DNA from: Streptomyces sp. DG2A-72
GTDB taxonomy: Bacteria; Actinomycetota; Actinomycetes; Streptomycetales; Streptomycetaceae
Assembly: GCF_030499575.1 (NCBI RefSeq)
Contig: NZ_JASTLC010000003.1
Span: forward strand, 148,373 to 212,372
Length of the DNA: 64,000 nucleotides
Direction: 5' to 3'
In this document: positions 24,664 through 33,396 of the stretch, piece after piece
Position numbering within the stretch: the first letter of the stretch is position 1
Layout of the letters: each line of letters opens with the position of its first letter
Made by a program: the position numbers and the translations under genes
The notes under the pieces: model-generated
Database searches by the model: none
The model's input: only the letters and a program-made list of their open reading frames with translations
What the model was told of the DNA's origin: nothing

Positions 24664-26421
24664 TCAGTGCGGTTCCTGGTCCGGCTCCCGCTCCTCGACG
24701 GCGGCCCGCCTGCCGGTGTCCAGGTGCCCGCCTGCCGACGGGCCGTGTCCGTTGGACAAGGCGTGTCCGTTGGACGAGGCGTGTCCGTCCGGCGAGTGAG
24801 CGAGGTGTTCCAGGGCGTGCTGCATCTCCTGCGGTGTCGGCTGCGGGATCTGGTTGCCGTACAACCAGCGGCTGAGCCGGTGGCGCAGCATCTCCTTGCG
24901 GGTCTGCGGGTTGGCCACGCCGTCGTGCTCCGGTGCGGGGGCCGGCGCCACCTCGCGCACCTCCTTGGACAGCAGGGTGTAGGCCTGCGGGCGGTCGAGG
25001 GGCGCGTGGACCTCGACGAACTCGCCGTGCGGCAGCCTGATGATCTTTCCGGTCTCGCGGCCGTGCAGGAGCTTGTCGCGGTCGCGCCGTTGCAGGCCGA
25101 GGCAGATCCGCCGAGTGAGGACGTACGTCAGTGCCGGGACGACGAACACTCCGATCCGTACCGACCAGGTGATCGCGTTCAGGGACAGATGGAAGCGTTC
25201 GGCCAGGACGTCGTTGGCACCGCCGAAGAACAGCACCAGGTAGAAGGCCACGAAGGCGCAGCCGAACGCGGTGCGTGTGGGGTGGTCGCGGGGGCGGTCC
25301 AGGAGGTGGTGTTCGCGTCTGTCGCCGGTGACCCACGCTTCCAGAAACGGCCAGAAGGCGATCACCGCCATCATGACGGTGGGCAGGATGACGGCCGGCA
25401 GCAGGACGCCCATGCTGACGGTGTAGCCGCCCGGGATGACGAACTCCCAGGCGGGCATGGCCCGCAGGGCGCCCTCGAGGAAGCCCATGTACCAGTCGGG
25501 CTGGGAGCCCTGGGAGATCTGGTCGGCGCGGTAGGGGCCGTATTTCCACACGGGGTTGATCTGCGCGATGCCGGCCATCAGCGCGAGCACGCCGAACACG
25601 AGGAAGAAGAACCCGCCGGCCTTGCCCGCGTACACCGGCATCAGGGGCTGGCCGACGACGTTCTTCTCGGTGCGGCCGGGTCCCCGGAACTGGGTGTGCT
25701 TGTGGTAGAAGACGTAGATCAGGTGGACGGTGACCAGGGCAACGACGATGCCCGGGATCAGCAGGATGTGGAAGCTGTAGAACCGGGGAATGATGTCGTG
25801 TCCCGGATATTCGCCGCCGAACAGGAACAGCGTCAGATAGGTCCCGACCACCGGGATGGCGAGCGTGACGCCTTCGGCGATGCGCAGACCGGTGCCGGAG
25901 AGCAGGTCGTCGGGGAGTGAGTACCCGACGAAACCCTCCAGGGTGACCAGCACGAGCAGCGAGAAGCCGATCAGCCAGTTGACCTCGCGCGGCTTGCGGA
26001 ACGATCCGGTGAGGAAGTGCCGCAGCGTGTGGATGCACAGCGCACCGATCATGACCAGCGCCGACCAGTGGTGCAACTGGCGGATGAACAGGCCGCCGCG
26101 CACGTCGAAGCTGATGCGCAGGGTGGAGGCGTAGGCCTGGGACATCGGGATGCCGTGCAGCGGTTCGTGTGATCCGTGGTAGACGGTCTCGGTCATGCTC
26201 GGGTCGAAGAACATGGTGAGCCAGGTACCGGTGAGGATCAGGACGACGAAGCTGTAGAGCGCTATCTCCCCGAACATGAACGACCAGTGGTCGGGAAAGA
26301 CCTTGCGGATCAGGAACCGGAAGTTGTAGATCCCGAGCCGCGAGTCCGTCCAGTCGGCGATGCGCTCGCCTGCCGGCGGTGTGGTGCGCCCCGTGTGCGG
26401 CGCCCTTTCGGTCGTGCTCAT
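24664..26421 (-). CDS. qcrB: Cytochrome b subunit of the bc1 menaquinol reductase, stand-alone paralogue
   Basis: A 585-residue cytochrome b of the actinobacterial type. Bis-His heme ligands are visible in RQLHHWSALVMIGALCIHTLRHF and FHILLIPGIVVALVTVHL. The quinol-oxidation (Qo) site motif is PDWY in SQPDWYMGFLEGALRAMPAW. The actinobacterial C-terminal extension is present and ends in Ser/Asn/Gly/His-rich repeats. In streptomycetes qcrB normally sits in a qcrCAB operon next to cytochrome oxidase genes. Neither qcrA nor qcrC is here, so this is an extra copy. 2-Hydroxy-3-alkyl-naphthoquinones are classic Qo inhibitors, so a product-resistant target copy is a strong possibility. The ATG at 26421 follows GGAGGGC. 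Confidence 0.93.
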   Translation of the reverse strand: MSTTERAPHTGRTTPPAGERIADWTDSRLGIYNFRFLIRKVFPDHWSFMFGEIALYSFVVLILTGTWLTMFFDPSMTETVYHGSHEPLHGIPMSQAYASTLRISFDVRGGLFIRQLHHWSALVMIGALCIHTLRHFLTGSFRKPREVNWLIGFSLLVLVTLEGFVGYSLPDDLLSGTGLRIAEGVTLAIPVVGTYLTLFLFGGEYPGHDIIPRFYSFHILLIPGIVVALVTVHLIYVFYHKHTQFRGPGRTEKNVVGQPLMPVYAGKAGGFFFLVFGVLALMAGIAQINPVWKYGPYRADQISQGSQPDWYMGFLEGALRAMPAWEFVIPGGYTVSMGVLLPAVILPTVMMAVIAFWPFLEAWVTGDRREHHLLDRPRDHPTRTAFGCAFVAFYLVLFFGGANDVLAERFHLSLNAITWSVRIGVFVVPALTYVLTRRICLGLQRRDRDKLLHGRETGKIIRLPHGEFVEVHAPLDRPQAYTLLSKEVREVAPAPAPEHDGVANPQTRKEMLRHRLSRWLYGNQIPQPTPQEMQHALEHLAHSPDGHASSNGHALSNGHGPSAGGHLDTGRRAAVEEREPDQEPH

Positions 26422-26814
26422 ACCCGCGCGCCCTCCCCCCGCCGCTCGGCCGTCACAGGCACACCCCGTCCGGCCGGAACGGTCGGTGGTGGGGGCGGCC
26501 TGCGCGGCGTCAGCGGGCCCGTGCCCTGGAGCGGGTGAAACGCTATCCACGGGTGACCGGGCCGAACAACCGCGCTCAAGTCATACTCAAGTGGCAACTC
26601 AAGTGCTTCTTGAGCGGGTTGTGGGACGTGCGGGTTCCCGCCGGCCCTGTGGGCGTGCAACGGGCCCGGATTTGCCGCCTGCTGGGTGGTCGGCGATCGC
26701 CGGCGGCCGCTCAAGTGAGCTTGTCTGCCGGGTAGTTGCTTCACTTCTGCTGCCATGCGCCGAGCGTATGGCGGTGCCTTTGCGGCCCGCGACGGCGTCG
26801 ACGCGCCAGACGGC
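26422..26814. promoter_or_regulatory. qcrB upstream region with spaced heptamer repeats
   Basis: This gap holds the qcrB promoter. CTCAAGT occurs at 26575-26581, 26586-26592 and 26598-26604, spaced by 11 and 12 bases, and again at 26709-26715. Direct heptamer repeats at one helical turn are the layout bound by SARP-type activators. The heptamer resembles, but is not identical to, the TCGAG-type boxes described for actinorhodin and daunorubicin activators. Confidence 0.5.
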
Positions 26815-28356
26815 TCAAAAGCGGCGTACGCGCGGCGTGCTCGCGGTCGCTGCCGGCCGCCGCCCGGTGCCGGGGGCGGGCGTGGCCGGGGTGGCGGGAC
26901 GGCGTGGGCGTGCTTCGGGGCCGTGGGTGACGCTGGGCGGCGTCGCGGGCGGCGTCGCGCGCCCGGGGCGCAGCGCCGCCCGCAGCGCCCGCGGCCGCAG
27001 GGCGGCGGGCGGGGCGAGGGTCTGGTGCAGGTGGAGCAGCAGGGCCGCCGCGTCCTGGTCGGTGGTCGCGGCGGCGGCGAGCCGGGACGCGTAGCGCCTG
27101 CCGAGCCGGGCGCGCAGCCCGGCTCGCGGGTCCTGGCCGGTGCCCGCCGGGCGCAGGGTGCGGGTGCTCGACTGCCAGGCGGGGGCCAGGCGGTGGGCCA
27201 GGGCCCGGCGCAGGCGGTGGCTGATGCCGACCGCGGTGCCGTGCGCGGCGAGCAGGTGGTCGAGGACGAGAGCGCCCTGCACAGCGAGGGTCATGCCGTG
27301 GCCGTGGGCCGGGTCGAGGGTGGCGAGGGCGTCGCCGACCACAAGGAACTGGTCGGGCCAGCGGCGCAGCTTCTCGTAGTGGCGCCAGCGCTGCTCGGTG
27401 CGGCAGCCGTAGACAGGGCCGAGCGGGGTGGCCGTCTCGATGAGGTCGCGCAGCAGCGGGTGGCGCAGGGCGCCGGCGGCGCGCACCAGTGCCGCGTGGT
27501 CGGCGGGCGGCGGTGTGCCGTCGCCGGTGCTCAGCGACACCGACCAGCGGCCGCCTTCGACGGGGTGGAGCATGCCCTGGCGCGGATCGCCGGGCGCGGC
27601 CATGAGCAGCAGGCTCGTGAAGTCGGCGACATGGCCGACGGGCGGCGCGAACAGGGTGGTGGCGTACGCGGTCCTGGCGCCGGCCACGGATTCGGCGGGC
27701 GGGTCGTAGCCGAGCTCGGCGAGCCAGTGCGGGGCGCGGGAGCCCCGTCCGGAGGCGTCCACCACGAACTCGGCCGGCAGCAGGCGCCGGGGCGTCCAGC
27801 CGCCGGGTGCCGTGCGGTCCCGGCCGCGTGCCCAGACGCCGGTGACGGTGTCCTGGCGGCCGGGCTGCAGGGCGACGACCTCGTGCTGCGGCAGGAAGGC
27901 CACCTTGGGGTCGGCGCGCAGCCTCTCCCGTATCGCCGCGTCGATGAGGTCGCGGCCGGCGCTGTACATCGACAGGCCCGCATCGAAGCGGGGCAGCCAG
28001 CCGGCCGGGCCGAGCAGCAGCATGTCCTTCGGGATGCGGACGTGGACGGCTCCGGCGCGGGTGAGGTCCCGGCGGATGCCGGGGAACAGTTCCTCCAGGC
28101 CCTGGTGGGCGGCGGTCATGAGGCCGTGGGTGTGCCGTGCCTGAGGTACGCCGCGGCGTCGGCCGGGTCCGCGGGGCAGCCAGTCGCGCTCGATCACGGT
28201 GACCCGGTCCATGAAGTTGGCCAGGGCCCGCGCCGCGGTGAGCCCGGCGAGGCTCGAGCCGATCACCACGGCGTGGCCGTGGCCGCCGCCCCCGTCGACC
28301 ACACGTGCGTCCAGATTCAACTCGGCCGCCTCCCCTGTGTGTTGTGGTTGCATCAT
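26815..28356 (-). CDS. FAD-dependent monooxygenase/epoxidase-like flavoprotein
   Basis: A 513-residue flavoprotein. The FAD-binding Rossmann motif is VVIGSSLAGLTAARALANF near the N-terminus, with the acidic ribose binder in VTVIERD. The second FAD motif is VVGDALATLDPAHGHGM (~360-376). The protein resembles squalene-epoxidase-like FAD oxidoreductases that epoxidise prenyl chains in bacterial meroterpenoid and indole-terpenoid pathways. Epoxidation of the transferred prenyl group before cyclisation is therefore plausible. The C-terminal ~50 residues are Pro/Arg-rich and unstructured. Start at 28356 or 28353 (two ATGs); no convincing Shine-Dalgarno is seen. It lies downstream of the creE/creD pair. 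Confidence 0.85.
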   Translation of the reverse strand: MMQPQHTGEAAELNLDARVVDGGGGHGHAVVIGSSLAGLTAARALANFMDRVTVIERDWLPRGPGRRRGVPQARHTHGLMTAAHQGLEELFPGIRRDLTRAGAVHVRIPKDMLLLGPAGWLPRFDAGLSMYSAGRDLIDAAIRERLRADPKVAFLPQHEVVALQPGRQDTVTGVWARGRDRTAPGGWTPRRLLPAEFVVDASGRGSRAPHWLAELGYDPPAESVAGARTAYATTLFAPPVGHVADFTSLLLMAAPGDPRQGMLHPVEGGRWSVSLSTGDGTPPPADHAALVRAAGALRHPLLRDLIETATPLGPVYGCRTEQRWRHYEKLRRWPDQFLVVGDALATLDPAHGHGMTLAVQGALVLDHLLAAHGTAVGISHRLRRALAHRLAPAWQSSTRTLRPAGTGQDPRAGLRARLGRRYASRLAAAATTDQDAAALLLHLHQTLAPPAALRPRALRAALRPGRATPPATPPSVTHGPEARPRRPATPATPAPGTGRRPAATASTPRVRRF

Positions 28357-28727
28357 GCGGCGCGTGGCCGCCCGCGCGGCCGGCTTCGGCGCTGCCTCGA
28401 GCGGCCTTCGAGGCAGCCGCGAGGAGGACTCGAGCGCGGGGGCCGGGCGGGCGGGCGGCCGGCAGCGGCCGGACCAGCGCGGACGGGCCCGCGGATGCCC
28501 GGTGCGTGCCGCGGGTCCGGCACGCACCGGGCCGGCCGGTGCCGACGACGCCGGCCGCCATGGCACCGGCCGCCGTGGCACCGGCCGCCGTGGCACCGGC
28601 CGCCGCGGTCGGCGCGCCACGGCCCGCGCCTGGGCGCACGAGCCCGCAGGTGCCCGCCCGTGGAGAGCGAGACGACGCGCACCGCGGCGGCGGCCGGTTC
28701 CCACGGCGCCGAACGTCCTGCGCGCCG
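28357..28727. other. Intergenic with tandem repeats
   Basis: About 370 bases without a supported gene lie between the flavoprotein and the duplicated creD tail. The stretch contains the 15-base tandem repeat at 28551-28607. Confidence 0.5.
28551..28607. repeat. 15-base tandem repeat (about four units)
   Basis: The unit CCGGCCGCCGTGGCA is repeated with few changes. No CRISPR-like spacers are present. Confidence 0.75.
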
Positions 28728-28933
28728 GCCGCCGCGGTCAGGACGCCGCAGGGCCAGCCCTGCCCGGTGCACCCAGCGCCCCGTCCACCAGCGCGCCGGC
28801 CGCACCCGTATAACCAGCCGGATCAAGCAAGCCGCCGCGGTCAGGACCCCGCAGGGCCAGCCCTGCCCGGTGCACCCAGCGCCCGGTCCACCAGCGCGCC
28901 GGCCGCACCCGTGTAACCGGCCGGGTCGAGCAG
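28728..28933. repeat. 103-base tandem duplication at the end of creD
   Basis: 28728-28830 and 28831-28933 are direct copies differing at a handful of positions. The second contains the true 3' end of the lyase gene (stop at 28841). The first is a downstream duplicate of its last codons. The unit is not a multiple of three. Confidence 0.8.
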
Positions 28934-30280
28934 GGCGGCCGCCTCCTCGCGGCTCAGCACCCCGGCCAGCTGCGGGAGGCCGGCCAGGACGTCGGCCAGC
29001 GGCAGGCCGGTGCGGGAGGCGAGCACCGAGGCCTGGGTGAGCAGTTCCTTGGCGGCCGTCTTGCCCAGGCGCGGCGCCAGGACGGCCGAGATGCGCTCGG
29101 AGACGAGCTGCCCGCCGGTCGCCGCAAGGTTGGCGCGCATCCGCTGCGGGTGGACGGTGAGCCCCCGGGCGAGTTCGACGGCCGTGTGCGCGGCGCCGCC
29201 GGTCAGCCGCAGGGCCTCGCGCAGCGGCTGCCACTCCGCGTGCCACATCCCGGCCGAGCGCTCGTCCTCGGTGGGCAGACACTGCATCAGTACGGTGGCC
29301 AGGGCGGGTACTTGCAGGCCGGCTGAGCGGATCAGGGTCGCGAGCACGGGGTTGCGCTTGTGCGGCATCGCCGACGAGGCCCCCCGTCCGGCGACCTGGG
29401 GCTCGGCCACTTCACCGACCTCGGTACGGGTGAGCACCAGCACATCGGCGGCGATCTTGCCCAGGGCCCCGGCCGTGTGCGCGAGTGCGGCCCCCAGGTC
29501 GGCGACGGGGGTGCGCAGGGCGTGCCAGGGCAGGACGGGGGCGGCCAGGCCCGTCTCGTCGGCGAAGGCGGCGCCCAGGTCGTCGAGCACGGCCGCGGGG
29601 TCCGCGCCCGGTCCTGCGTACTGCAGATAGCCGGCCAGGGTTCCGGCCGCGCCGCCGAGCGCCACCGGAAGCCCGCCGTGGGCGATGCGTTCGAGGCGCT
29701 CGACGGCGTCCAGGACCAGCCGGTGCCACCCGGCCGCCTTGAGGCCGAAGGTGGTGGGCACGGCGTGCAGGGCCAGGGTGCGGCCCGCCATCACGGTGTC
29801 CCGGTGCGCGGCCGCGAGGCCGGCCAGCGCGGCGGCCACGGTCCGCAGATCCGCGACGATCAGACGCAGCGCACGCGCGGCCACCAGCATCGCGCCGGTG
29901 TCGAAGACGTCCTGGCTGGTCGAGCCGCGGTGCACATACTCGGCGGCCTGCGGGGACCGCTCGGCGACCACCGCGGTCAGCGCCTTGACCAGGCCCACGA
30001 CCGGGTTCGCGGTCTCCCGCGCGGCCAGCGCCAGTTCGCGTACGTCCAGCAGCTCGGCGCGGGCGGCGGCCGTGATGACCCGGGCCGCGTGGGCGGGCAC
30101 CGTGCCGCAGCGGGCCTGGGCGCGGGCCAGGGCCGCCTCCGCGTCGAGCATCGCCTGCAGCCAGGCGCTGTCGCCCACGGCCGCCTCGACGGGGGTGCCC
30201 GCCCTCACCGGTGAGAGCAGCCCGGCGTCCAGGTGGGCGGACAGGGTTGTGGCCTGCCCGGATGCGTGCACCACGCTCAT
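28841..30280 (-). CDS. creD: CreD-like nitrosuccinate lyase (fumarase/argininosuccinate lyase superfamily)
   Basis: A 479-residue lyase of the aspartase/fumarase superfamily. The signature loop GASSAMPHKRNPVLATLI is at ~residues 285-302, and the conserved HRGSTSQDVFDTG at ~100-112. General purine or argininosuccinate lyases share the fold. The four-base overlap (ATGA) with a CreE-type flavoenzyme instead points to CreD, which splits nitrosuccinate into fumarate and nitrous acid. With the CreM-like ligase this completes an aspartate-nitrosuccinate route. A 3-carboxymuconate-cycloisomerase-like role is the alternative. Confidence 0.88.
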   Translation of the reverse strand: MSVVHASGQATTLSAHLDAGLLSPVRAGTPVEAAVGDSAWLQAMLDAEAALARAQARCGTVPAHAARVITAAARAELLDVRELALAARETANPVVGLVKALTAVVAERSPQAAEYVHRGSTSQDVFDTGAMLVAARALRLIVADLRTVAAALAGLAAAHRDTVMAGRTLALHAVPTTFGLKAAGWHRLVLDAVERLERIAHGGLPVALGGAAGTLAGYLQYAGPGADPAAVLDDLGAAFADETGLAAPVLPWHALRTPVADLGAALAHTAGALGKIAADVLVLTRTEVGEVAEPQVAGRGASSAMPHKRNPVLATLIRSAGLQVPALATVLMQCLPTEDERSAGMWHAEWQPLREALRLTGGAAHTAVELARGLTVHPQRMRANLAATGGQLVSERISAVLAPRLGKTAAKELLTQASVLASRTGLPLADVLAGLPQLAGVLSREEAAALLDPAGYTGAAGALVDRALGAPGRAGPAGS

Positions 30281-32412
30281 GCGCCTGCCTTCGCGCTCGG
30301 GGCCGGGACCGCGGCAAAAGCTGTGCGGTCCCTCGGAAACGTGTCCAGCTGCCCGCACAGAGCAGGCAGTTCGTCCACGGCGAGGACCGCCGCGGCGATG
30401 GCGTCGGAGTCCTCGAGGGTGACCGAGCCGACGCCGGGCCGGATGCCCGCGGCGGTCACCCAGTGCACGGACTCGGTGGGCACCCCGTAGGCGAAGCGCC
30501 GCGGATGCGGTACGCCCCGGGCGTCGATCAGGTGGTAGGGCCGCTCGGACACGGCGAGGCCACCGGTCTCGTAGTCCGTGCCGCCCGCGGCGCCGGGAAT
30601 GCGGTACGGACGGCACTGCCCGGTGCGCAGCAGCTCGCTCATCAGCGGGTCCGCGGTGCGCCGCAGGTCGATCTCGGGCAGGCGGGCCTCGATGAGGACC
30701 GTGGCCCGCACGGCCACGTCCGGTATCTCGCTCGACGTAGCGGTGAAGCAGGGGCCGAGCGGGTCGTGCGCGTCGGTGGTGACGCGCAGGCCGGGGCCGG
30801 TCACGTCGAGGATGCCGGCGTCCATGAGCGCGGCCATCTCCTCGATGCGGGAGGCCGGGGGGCCGATGGACAGATAGGCGTTGAGGGGTGTGTACCAGCC
30901 GTCGAGGTCGTCGCGGTGGGAGGCGGCGGTCAGGCCGGCGTGGTCGATGGCGAGCCGTAGCTCGTTGCGCAGGTCCCGCAGGACGTCGAGGGCGGCCTTG
31001 ACCGGTCCGCTGACGTTGCCCTGGCGGGCCAGGCGGACATCGTCGTCGAGATGACCGCGCAGCCAGCTGCGGAAGGCGCCCTGGTCGCGAAAGACGCGGC
31101 TGCCGTAGGGGCGCGCGACCCGCTGCCAGTCCCAGCGGTCGGCGGCCTCGATCCCGGCCGCGTCCAGGAGCGCGTCCTCCTCCCGGCCCGGTTCGGCCTC
31201 CAGGTAGTCCTCGATGAAGTCCTCGATGAGGTCGGGCAGTTCGCCGCGTGCCGCGAGCAGGGCCGCGTAGTAGACACCGCACACCTCCTTGGAGATGAGC
31301 GGCCACAGGTCGGCGGCGAAGTCGATGGCTGCGCGGGCGGGGGTCCGGGCGCGCAGGCCCGCGATGTAGTCGGCGGTCAGCAGCCGCGGGTAGTAGCGGC
31401 CGTGGGCGCCCTTCTCGTTCTCGCCGCGCGCCTGGTAGGGCACACCGCGCCGCGAACCCGCGTACAGGCGCGGTTCGCGGCCCGAGGGCCGGTAGACCAG
31501 CCGGCCGCCCCTGCGGGTGAAGACGCCGCCCCGGCCGTGGGTGAACAGGGCCAGGTAGTCGAAGAAGTTGAGCCCCAGTCCGCGCAGCAGCACAGGTTCG
31601 CCGGGCCGGATGCCCGACAGGTCCGCGTCGGCCGGGTTGGACGGGGCCAGGTAGGTCAGCCCGCTCGCTTCGGCGTACTGGGCCAGCTCCCGCTCGGTGG
31701 CCGAGGGCTGGACCGGCACGTGTCCTTGGGCGAGGACGACCGCGGACAGGCCGGCCAGCCGGGTGCCGTCCTCGAGTACGACGGTCTGCGGCCCCGCCTG
31801 CCCGGCCCCGGCGCCGGCGGCGTCGTCCTCGAGGGCGACGGCGCGCACCGGGTGCGTGCGCACCGTCACGTGCGCGGCGGCGTTCGCGACGACCTGCTGG
31901 AACGCCCACGTCAGATAGCAGCCGTAGAGGGCGCGGGTGGGGTAGGTGTCAGGGCCCAGACGGCGCGCCTCGGCCAGGACGCCGTCGTCGTAGCCGGCCT
32001 GCGGGGCGGCCTCGAGGGTGTTCGAGACCAGGGCCTTGGCCCACTCGTACAGGCTCGGCCCCTCGTCCAGCGGGCCGTCGATGCGGACGCTGGCGTCGGT
32101 GTAGACCGTGACCTGGCAGGACACGGTGTTCATCAGCAGGTGCCGGGACTGCGTAGGGCGCCACACCCGTCCCGAACCCGGCGGATCCGGGTCGACGACA
32201 TGCACGGTGACGGTGTCCCAGCGGGGCGACTTGCGTTCCTGCGCGCAGAGCCGTTCCAGTACGGAAAGGCCCCGCGGTCCCGCGCCGACGAGGCAGACCT
32301 CCAAGTGCGCCGATACCGGATCTTCCAGGGCATACTGAACGGCCGCCGTCACGGGCGGCCCTGAGGTGCGTCCGACGCTGACTGCGCGTTCGCCTCCATG
32401 CGTACCGTCCAC
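30277..32412 (-). CDS. creE: CreE-like FAD monooxygenase (aspartate to nitrosuccinate)
   Basis: A 711-residue flavoprotein with the N-terminal dinucleotide-binding site CLVGAGPRGLSVLERL (~40-55) followed by RHLLMNTVSCQVTVY. This is the FAD/NAD(P)-binding family to which CreE and related L-aspartate N-oxygenases belong. CreE oxidises the amino group of aspartate to nitrosuccinate in three NADPH-dependent steps. The paired lyase downstream, translationally coupled by ATGA, supports this assignment. The GTG at 32412 follows AAGGAGG and is preferred over an in-frame GTG at 32433. The protein is somewhat long for the family, mainly from an N-terminal extension of ~35 residues. Confidence 0.87.
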   Translation of the reverse strand: MDGTHGGERAVSVGRTSGPPVTAAVQYALEDPVSAHLEVCLVGAGPRGLSVLERLCAQERKSPRWDTVTVHVVDPDPPGSGRVWRPTQSRHLLMNTVSCQVTVYTDASVRIDGPLDEGPSLYEWAKALVSNTLEAAPQAGYDDGVLAEARRLGPDTYPTRALYGCYLTWAFQQVVANAAAHVTVRTHPVRAVALEDDAAGAGAGQAGPQTVVLEDGTRLAGLSAVVLAQGHVPVQPSATERELAQYAEASGLTYLAPSNPADADLSGIRPGEPVLLRGLGLNFFDYLALFTHGRGGVFTRRGGRLVYRPSGREPRLYAGSRRGVPYQARGENEKGAHGRYYPRLLTADYIAGLRARTPARAAIDFAADLWPLISKEVCGVYYAALLAARGELPDLIEDFIEDYLEAEPGREEDALLDAAGIEAADRWDWQRVARPYGSRVFRDQGAFRSWLRGHLDDDVRLARQGNVSGPVKAALDVLRDLRNELRLAIDHAGLTAASHRDDLDGWYTPLNAYLSIGPPASRIEEMAALMDAGILDVTGPGLRVTTDAHDPLGPCFTATSSEIPDVAVRATVLIEARLPEIDLRRTADPLMSELLRTGQCRPYRIPGAAGGTDYETGGLAVSERPYHLIDARGVPHPRRFAYGVPTESVHWVTAAGIRPGVGSVTLEDSDAIAAAVLAVDELPALCGQLDTFPRDRTAFAAVPAPSAKAGA

Positions 32413-32769
32413 AGTGCCTCCTTCCTCCGCCACGGTGGAGGCAGGCGCTCAACCAGGGCTCGGACCTGGATGGAACCCGGCTTGAGGAGGGCGGGCGGCG
32501 CACTCGGGCCGGCCGCGAAACCACCTCCGCCGGGCCGCGAACGGGGCTGTATCGGGACTCCAGCACGGGTCCGTACGTTCGTCGAAAAGCGTCACCGGAC
32601 CTTCCTCGGGCCACCATCACGCCGACGCGATCGGGACCTGGAAAGGGACCTTGAGTTCCCCTGCTGCCGCGATCGACTGCGCATGCGGAACAGACACACG
32701 CCGGAATTGCCGACAGCCGTTCCGGCAGGGCGGAAAACGGAGGGCGAGCCGCCCCCTGAAGGAGATTCA
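32413..32769. other. Divergent promoter region creE / OvmZ-like gene
   Basis: This 357-base intergenic stretch must hold promoters in both directions. No clear conserved boxes were found, and the biosynthetic promoter module is absent here. Confidence 0.45.
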
Positions 32770-33396
32770 ATGGTTCACCCGTGCCTCAGAAAACACACCC
32801 ATGAAAGCAGCGCCGCCACCGGGTACATCCTCTGCGCCCCGTGCATCAGCCAGACGGAACGCAATCTGCGCACCATTCCCGGGCTCCACCAGGAGTGCCT
32901 GCACCAGGTTTCGCCGACATCCCGGCGGATCAACCCCACGAAAGTGTCGGGCAGCCGCAGGCGGGATCACTTGAACATCTCGGTGCTCGACGCCCGGTAC
33001 AACATCCTCGCCACGCTCGAGTCCTGGTCGGAAATGGTCGCCGAAAAGCTCTCGGCCGCCGCACCGGAGCGTTCCGTGCCGCAGCTGGCCCGGTTTCTGG
33101 CACGGCACCTTCAGTGGCTGGCGTCCCAGCCTCCCGCGGCCGACTTCGCAGACGAGATCGAGGGCCTCGTCGCTGAATTGCGCAGTGCGATGGACCCCGA
33201 CCCCGGCGATCTCGGCACACTGATCCGGAAGTGTGTGATGGACAACTGCGGCGGGACGATAAGCGCCTTCCCGAAGAGCGGCGGGACTGCGCGGAGCAGA
33301 AGCATAGAGTGCTCCGCCGGGCATTCATGGGAAATGCACGAATGGCTGAATCTGAGGCGGCTCATGGAGCAGCAGCGAAAGGGTGTCGACGCATGA
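32770..33396 (+). CDS. OvmZ-like Cys-rich protein
   Basis: A 208-residue cytosolic protein with likely zinc sites. An N-terminal CAPC pair (CISQTERNLRTIPGLHQECL) and a C-terminal set (CVMDNCGGT and IECSAGH) flank a helical middle (LDARYNILATLESWSEMVAE). The pattern resembles OvmZ-type proteins often found with a small helix-turn-helix partner in streptomycete accessory regions. Their function is not established. The start at 32770 follows AAGGAGA. The ATGA overlap couples it to the next gene. It may be regulatory or phage-derived. Confidence 0.7.
   Translation: MVHPCLRKHTHESSAATGYILCAPCISQTERNLRTIPGLHQECLHQVSPTSRRINPTKVSGSRRRDHLNISVLDARYNILATLESWSEMVAEKLSAAAPERSVPQLARFLARHLQWLASQPPAADFADEIEGLVAELRSAMDPDPGDLGTLIRKCVMDNCGGTISAFPKSGGTARSRSIECSAGHSWEMHEWLNLRRLMEQQRKGVDA

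Noticed and set aside
28551..28607. Possible CRISPR or RNA repeat array
   Set aside because: The repeats are directly adjacent 15-base units without spacers and there are no cas genes.
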